DNA of 42,864 bases from Sulfuricurvum sp. (GTDB taxonomy: Bacteria > Campylobacterota > Campylobacteria > Campylobacterales > Sulfurimonadaceae). The notes beneath the pieces are model-generated. The model was not told the origin of the DNA. It did not search any database and worked only from the letters and a program-made list of their open reading frames with translations. Below are positions 37,825 to 42,864 of this stretch, one piece after another; positions within the stretch are counted from its first letter, which is position 1; the number at the start of each line of letters is the position of its first letter. Position numbers and translations under genes: made by a program. The stretch lies in the NCBI GenBank assembly GCA_024762585.1, contig JANTHE010000004.1, forward strand, positions 1 to 42,864. Reading direction: 5' to 3'.

Positions 37825-38462
37825 TGATATTGTTTGAAAACAGAAAAGCCGCTGCACAGGCGATGATTGAAGTATTACCGCGAGAGCAAATGCTGCGCGA
37901 AGAGTGGGTGCTGATAGCGATCTCCGAAGGTGGTGTTATCTTGTGCCAGGAAATCAAGGGACGCAAACCGTTTAAGATTGACTGGTTGATGGGTGCCTCC
38001 GTGATGGCGCCGAACAATCCCGAATGCGAACTCGGACGTGTCAGTGAATTCGAAGAATTGGTGATCATTGATGATCTGGTGAAAGCGTTTGGTGTGCAGT
38101 ATGATTATATTTATGGGGAAGCGCATCGGAAGCATGAAGAGAAAATTCTGGCCAGCATTTACCATTTTCGCAAGGGGCGGCCGCTGAGCGTACTGGAAGG
38201 GAAAAGAGTATTGCTGGTCGATCAGGGGACCGAGAGTGGTCTGAAACTGATGTGCGCAATCAAGACGGTGCTGGCTCAGGGGCCAGAAGCACTGTATGCG
38301 AGTGCACCGGTGATGCCAAGAGAGGTATACAGTGCGGTTGAACCACTCTGTGACGCACTGTTTTGTCCGCATGTGCTGGATGATTATATAGAAACATCAT
38401 GTTATTATTCAGAACTGGAAAGCGTTCCGGATGAGATGATAATCAATATTTTAGGGGAATAG
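37824..38462 (+). CDS. Phosphoribosyltransferase-like protein
   Basis: VLIAISEGGVILCQEI and VLLVDQGTESGLKL (PRPP-loop-like); 1-bp overlap with lptD, abuts pnp. Confidence 0.72.
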   Translation: MILFENRKAAAQAMIEVLPREQMLREEWVLIAISEGGVILCQEIKGRKPFKIDWLMGASVMAPNNPECELGRVSEFEELVIIDDLVKAFGVQYDYIYGEAHRKHEEKILASIYHFRKGRPLSVLEGKRVLLVDQGTESGLKLMCAIKTVLAQGPEALYASAPVMPREVYSAVEPLCDALFCPHVLDDYIETSCYYSELESVPDEMIINILGE

Positions 38463-40640
38463 ATGGATTACGACGTACTGGTAGCCGTAGAGAACAGGAC
38501 CGAGGAGTATGCGCTGCGTTCCGTAGCGCGTCAGGCAAACGGAAGCGCATGGCTCAAGGTCGGCAATGCTGTAGTACTGGCAACGGTAGTCATCGACGAA
38601 ACGGAGTTTGTGGAAGAGGGATTTTTGCCCTTGACTGTGCAGTATATTGAAAAAGCGTATGCTGCCGGAAAGATTCCAGGAGGTTTTATCAAGCGTGAGA
38701 GCAAGCCGAGCGATTTTGAGACATTGACCTCGCGTATCATCGATCGCTCCTTACGCCCGTTGTTCCCAAAAGGATTCGCAAACCCCATCCAGATTACCAT
38801 TATGGTTCTCAGTGCCGATGAAGATGCTGATCTTCAGGTGCTGGGGCTGAATGCGGCATCAGCGGCACTGTATGTTTCCGATATTGATATCAATATTCCT
38901 GTCAGTGCTGTCCGTGTTGCCCGGGTGGATGGCGAAACCGTCTTTAATCCCACTTTATCGCAACTGCACAGCAGTACCCTCGATCTCTTTGTGGCCGGTA
39001 CGAAATCAGATCTTTTGATGATCGAAATGCGTGTTCAGGGTTCTGTTGAAACAGAACTGATCGATACAATGATGGTCGACCCGCTGATCGATCCCGCGCT
39101 CAGTGCCGAAACGATCGCACGTTACAGGAGCAATGCACTTGGTGAAGATGAATTTATTTCCTTGTTGGTTGAAGCCCAGACGTTGCTTGGCACGGCGACT
39201 GCCTCCTATGAAAAAGCGTTTGAACCCTTCAAAAAAGAGACGTTTAAGCTGACCTGTATTGCAGCCGATCCGGATGCATTCCTTATAGAATATGTCCGTG
39301 AACATCATGGTGAGGATATCAATAAGGCGATCATGCAGATGGCGAAGACCGAACGGTCGACAGCGCTACGTAATCTGCGTATTACCATCATGGACGCTCA
39401 TCCGGAATTTGATGAGCATATGCTCAAAAAAGCGATCGAAACGGTCAAGCGGGATACAGTGCGCGCTTCCATCTTGCAGTCAAAGAAACGTGCTGACGGA
39501 CGTGCACCCGATGAGGTTCGGCCCATCAGCATTTTAACCAACGTATTGCCATCTGCACACGCTTCATGCCTCTTTACCCGTGGGCAGACACAGGCACTTG
39601 TAGCACTGACGCTCGGTGGTAACAAGGATGCGCAGATGTATGAAGAGCTCACAGACAGTGCACCGCAGTATGAAAGCTTCATGGTGCATTACAACTTTCC
39701 AGGATTCAGTGTTGGGGAAGCGTCACCGGTACAGCCGCCGCGCCGCCGCGAACTTGGACATGGAAATCTGGCAAAGCGAGCACTGGAACCAGTGCTGGAA
39801 TCGCCGGGACAGACAATCAGACTTGTTTCCGAGATTCTTGAATCCAATGGTTCTTCTTCTATGGCGACCATCTGCGGCGGCTATATGGCACTCAAGGCGG
39901 CTGACATCGAAACGACAGAACCGATAGCCGGTGTTGCGATGGGGCTTGTAAGTGAAGGTGACTTGAATGTCGTACTGACCGATATTACGGGACTTGAGGA
40001 TCATGACGGAGATATGGATTTCAAGGTTGCAGGCTCCAAAGAGGGAATCACGGCACTTCAGATGGATATAAAGCTTGGTGGTGTCTCTTTAGAACTGTTA
40101 AAGACAGCACTTGAGCAGGCAAAATCGGGCCGGGCGCATATCATTGATATCATGGCTGAGGCTGAAGAAACAATTACATTGAGTGAGGGGTTGCCCGGCA
40201 GTGATCTTTTCTATATCGATCCGGAACGCGTGGCAGATGTCATTGGGCAGGCAGGAAAGACTATTCGGGAACTGATTGAGCGTTTCGAAGTTGCCATTGA
40301 TATTGACAAAAAGGCGGGGAAGGTCAAGGTAACAGGAAAGAACCGTGAAGGAGTTCAAAAGGCACGTGAGAAGATCGAGCAGATAGTGGCACTTCCTAAA
40401 GCAGAAAAACCGGAATATCATGTGGGTGATATTGTGAAGGGGCTCGTTAAAAAAATTGTTGATTTCGGTGCTTTTATTGAACTGCCAGGAGGCGTAGACG
40501 GCTTGCTGCATATCTCAAAAATTTCCGATTCGCACGTACGCAATGTCACGGATGTACTGAGCGAAGGTGATCCGATTGATGTAGAGATTCTTGAGTTCAA
40601 AGGCAGTAAAATCAGCCTTGGCCGCGCGCCGGTAGCGTAA
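38463..40640 (+). CDS. pnp: Polyribonucleotide nucleotidyltransferase (PNPase)
   Basis: RPRGFI-like PGGFIKRESKPS, FTRGQTQALV, KH domain VIGQAGKTIRELIE, S1 domain VGDIVKGLVKKIVDFGAFIELPGGVDGLLHIS. Confidence 0.97.
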   Translation: MDYDVLVAVENRTEEYALRSVARQANGSAWLKVGNAVVLATVVIDETEFVEEGFLPLTVQYIEKAYAAGKIPGGFIKRESKPSDFETLTSRIIDRSLRPLFPKGFANPIQITIMVLSADEDADLQVLGLNAASAALYVSDIDINIPVSAVRVARVDGETVFNPTLSQLHSSTLDLFVAGTKSDLLMIEMRVQGSVETELIDTMMVDPLIDPALSAETIARYRSNALGEDEFISLLVEAQTLLGTATASYEKAFEPFKKETFKLTCIAADPDAFLIEYVREHHGEDINKAIMQMAKTERSTALRNLRITIMDAHPEFDEHMLKKAIETVKRDTVRASILQSKKRADGRAPDEVRPISILTNVLPSAHASCLFTRGQTQALVALTLGGNKDAQMYEELTDSAPQYESFMVHYNFPGFSVGEASPVQPPRRRELGHGNLAKRALEPVLESPGQTIRLVSEILESNGSSSMATICGGYMALKAADIETTEPIAGVAMGLVSEGDLNVVLTDITGLEDHDGDMDFKVAGSKEGITALQMDIKLGGVSLELLKTALEQAKSGRAHIIDIMAEAEETITLSEGLPGSDLFYIDPERVADVIGQAGKTIRELIERFEVAIDIDKKAGKVKVTGKNREGVQKAREKIEQIVALPKAEKPEYHVGDIVKGLVKKIVDFGAFIELPGGVDGLLHISKISDSHVRNVTDVLSEGDPIDVEILEFKGSKISLGRAPVA

Positions 40641-40659
40641 GAGTGTCAGGGAAGCCGGC

Positions 40660-41913
40660 GTGGAGATGCTTCCGACACTTCTGGAAAAATTGCAAAATCA
40701 TAAAAATATCTTTTTAACCGGCGGAGCCGGTACAGGGAAAACAACGTTGACGCGGCAGGTGATTGCGGCGTATGGTGCCGAAGGTAAAAAAGTGGCGAAA
40801 CTGGCATCGACAGGGATGGCGGCCGCGCTGATCGGCGGACAGACCCTTCACAGTTTCTTTGACCTTGGCATTGCCACAGACCAAGAGGATCTGGAGCGCC
40901 GGGGAAAGTTTATGCCCAAAAAGAAGATTATAAAACTGGTCCGGGTCATGGAACTGATCATTATAGATGAAATTTCCATGGTCAGTGCCGAAGTACTGGA
41001 CATGGTTCACCTGCGTCTGATGCAGTGCGGTTTTTCCGGTGCAATTATGGTCACAGGTGATTTTCTACAGTTGCCTCCGGTATCTCAGGGCGGTATCCGC
41101 TTTGCTTTCGAAGCGGCCAGCTGGAGACGATTCGATTTTGAGACAGTTTCGTTGACGCACAATTGGCGCAGTGAAGACGAGACATTCAATATGGTGTTGA
41201 ACAAAGTCCGCTATGCTCATGTCGGTGATGCTGAACACGCTTATCTGCATGAACTGATCAAGCCCACGGGCAGCGACTTGTCGCGTTATACATTTCTATA
41301 CGGAACCAATCGCTCTGCGCATAGGCACAATCGTGAACAACTTGACGCCATCGAAGGCGATCTATTCGCCTATGAAACGCAAAGCGTCAGACATAATGCC
41401 AAATTATCGGATCAAGAGATTGTGCGCTTTATGAACGATGCTCGTATTCCAGAGGTATTAGAGCTAAAAGTGGGTGTACCTATCCTCTTCACCAGAAACA
41501 GCTGGAACTATGTGAATGGCGAACGGGGGGTTGTGGTCAAACTGGAGCATGAGCGTGTCTTTGTACGCAAGCATGACGGTGTTGTGATTAAGCTTGAACG
41601 TGTCGGAATAGAAAAAAGCCGATGGGAGGAACGGACCGTTGCGAAGGTAAAGCAGATGATAGAAGTGCCGCAGTTTACACTCTATCAATTCCCGATAACG
41701 CTGGCATTTGCCATTACGATCCACAAATCTCAGGGGATGAGCATTCGGGACCTTGTCATCGATACGACCGAGATATTTGCTCCGTCACAGTTTTATGTGG
41801 CACTGTCACGCGCTGTTTCACCTGATAGCCTGATTCTTAAACAGCCCAGAGTCAATTGGAGTGAGTTGGCTTTTGTGGATTCAAAGGCTCTTTATTGGAG
41901 CAGTAATACGTAA
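40660..41913 (+). CDS. PIF1-like SF1B helicase
   Basis: NIFLTGGAGTGKTTLTR, LIIIDEISMVSAEVLDM, VTGDFLQLPPV, FAITIHKSQGMSIRDLVID, FYVALSRAVS. Confidence 0.9.
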   Translation: MEMLPTLLEKLQNHKNIFLTGGAGTGKTTLTRQVIAAYGAEGKKVAKLASTGMAAALIGGQTLHSFFDLGIATDQEDLERRGKFMPKKKIIKLVRVMELIIIDEISMVSAEVLDMVHLRLMQCGFSGAIMVTGDFLQLPPVSQGGIRFAFEAASWRRFDFETVSLTHNWRSEDETFNMVLNKVRYAHVGDAEHAYLHELIKPTGSDLSRYTFLYGTNRSAHRHNREQLDAIEGDLFAYETQSVRHNAKLSDQEIVRFMNDARIPEVLELKVGVPILFTRNSWNYVNGERGVVVKLEHERVFVRKHDGVVIKLERVGIEKSRWEERTVAKVKQMIEVPQFTLYQFPITLAFAITIHKSQGMSIRDLVIDTTEIFAPSQFYVALSRAVSPDSLILKQPRVNWSELAFVDSKALYWSSNT

Positions 41914-42100
41914 AGAACAGTTTGTAATGAAATAAATCTAGGTTTTCATGAATTTTATTCGAAGTGTTTCAGAGGCTATCATTTTAGTTCACAGCTAAAC
42001 TGAGGTTTTTTATAAATGAGAATATTTTCATTCACTTTTTTTGCCTGCTAAAACTTTCGAAGAGAAAGTAAAGAGGTCTGTTTTTTGTGGAAAGTAGAAC

Positions 42101-42122
42101 GATACAGCCAAATAGCTGTATC
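42101..42122. terminator. Hairpin just beyond the peroxiredoxin stop codon, candidate terminator without a strong T tract
   Basis: GATACAGC-caaata-GCTGTATC perfect 8-bp inverted repeat. Confidence 0.4.
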
Positions 42123-42131
42123 AATGGCTCA

Positions 42132-42728
42132 TTAAAGCTCTTCGGCGTGTTTTGCGAGGTAGTCGGCAACACCTTCGGTATCGGCTTTCATGCCTTCTTC
42201 GCCTTCGTGCCAGCCGGCAGGGCAGACTTCGCCGTGCTCATTGGTAAAGAGCATTGCGTCTACCATACGCAGCATTTCGTCGATGTTGCGGCCGAGCGGC
42301 AGGTCATTGATAACGGCATGGCGAACCGTGCCGTCCGTGTCGATCAGGAAAGACCCGCGCAGGGCAACGCCGCCGTCGAGCAGAACGTCGTATGCTTTGG
42401 AAATCTCTTTGGTGAGGTCAGCGACAAGCGGGTAGCGGACCTGGCCGATACCGCCCTGGTCAACCGGAGTGTTTTTCCATGCAAAGTGACTGAACTGTGA
42501 ATCGATGGAAACACCGATGACGTTGATGCCGCGGTCGTGGAACTCTCCCAGGCGGTGGTCAAACGCGATAATTTCTGACGGACAGACAAACGTGAAGTCC
42601 AGCGGATAGAAGAAAAGGACGGTCCCTTTTTCACCGAAATTTTCATAGAGGTTGAAATCGTCGACGATCTGGTTGTCGCCGAGAACCGTTGTGGCTGTGA
42701 AGTCGGGGGCTTTTTGTGTTACGAGCAT
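42132..42728 (-). CDS. 2-Cys peroxiredoxin (AhpC/TSA family)
   Basis: FFYPLDFTFVCPSEIIAF peroxidatic Cys; HGEVCPAGW resolving Cys; AGGAG upstream of ATG. Confidence 0.95.
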   Translation of the reverse strand: MLVTQKAPDFTATTVLGDNQIVDDFNLYENFGEKGTVLFFYPLDFTFVCPSEIIAFDHRLGEFHDRGINVIGVSIDSQFSHFAWKNTPVDQGGIGQVRYPLVADLTKEISKAYDVLLDGGVALRGSFLIDTDGTVRHAVINDLPLGRNIDEMLRMVDAMLFTNEHGEVCPAGWHEGEEGMKADTEGVADYLAKHAEEL

Positions 42729-42752
42729 GAAGTGATCTCCTGTGTTGTGTGT

Positions 42753-42798
42753 TTAAACGCACGGCTGAAACTGATGGTCGTTTCAGCCGTGCGTTTAA
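42753..42798 (-). repeat. Perfect 19-bp inverted repeat with 8-nt loop upstream of peroxiredoxin
   Basis: TTAAACGCACGGCTGAAAC (42753-71) / tgatggtc / GTTTCAGCCGTGCGTTTAA (42780-98). Confidence 0.9.
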
Positions 42799-42864
42799 TT
42801 GGAGGTATTCTATTCAAATACTCTTTTAAAAAAAATTATCGTTTGCAGATGCGCGTCTCTCTTT

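Noticed and set aside
41970-42060. TTTAG-ttcacag-CTAAA plus T-rich stretch and AATGA/TCATT plus T7 as terminators after the PIF1-like gene
   Set aside because: Stems are only about 5 bp and AT-rich; too weak to call as features
1-42864. CRISPR arrays, IS elements, prophage or integron signatures
   Set aside because: No regularly spaced direct repeats, transposase or integrase motifs, or target-site duplications were seen; gene content is mainly housekeeping

Overview
This 42.9 kb window has compact, overlapping gene organisation typical of a Campylobacterota (epsilonproteobacterial) chromosome; the taxon is my inference. I recognise about 40 coding regions. They include: a partial extracellular repeat protein; a DEAD-box helicase; bamD-lon-rmuC; pssA-apbE; an iron locus (porin-feoA-feoB); an ArsRS-like two-component system; a long same-strand chain surE-tcdA-like-NHL/thioredoxin protein-greA-argC-metallophosphoesterase-mlaE-mlaF-mlaD-lipoprotein-patB-cobB; dut; an AI-2E-type permease-ruvB-panB block; trpA; purD-RDD-lptD-PRTase-pnp-pif1-like helicase; and a 2-Cys peroxiredoxin. 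I saw no rRNA, tRNA, CRISPR array or transposon. The strongest non-routine signals are: (1) a structured RNA between trpA and purD that fits the purD-motif/6S RNA of Campylobacterota; (2) two near-consensus Fur boxes flanking a porin placed directly before feoAB; (3) a perfect 19-bp inverted repeat at the predicted extreme 5' end of the peroxiredoxin mRNA; (4) a histidine-kinase-like protein that appears to have lost its catalytic motifs; (5) a leaderless 10-codon ORF joined by an ATGA overlap to a PNPOx-like gene without a visible Shine-Dalgarno; (6) an HTH protein with a histone-H1-like Lys/Pro/Ala tail. All assignments come from reading motifs and sequence; no database search was run.
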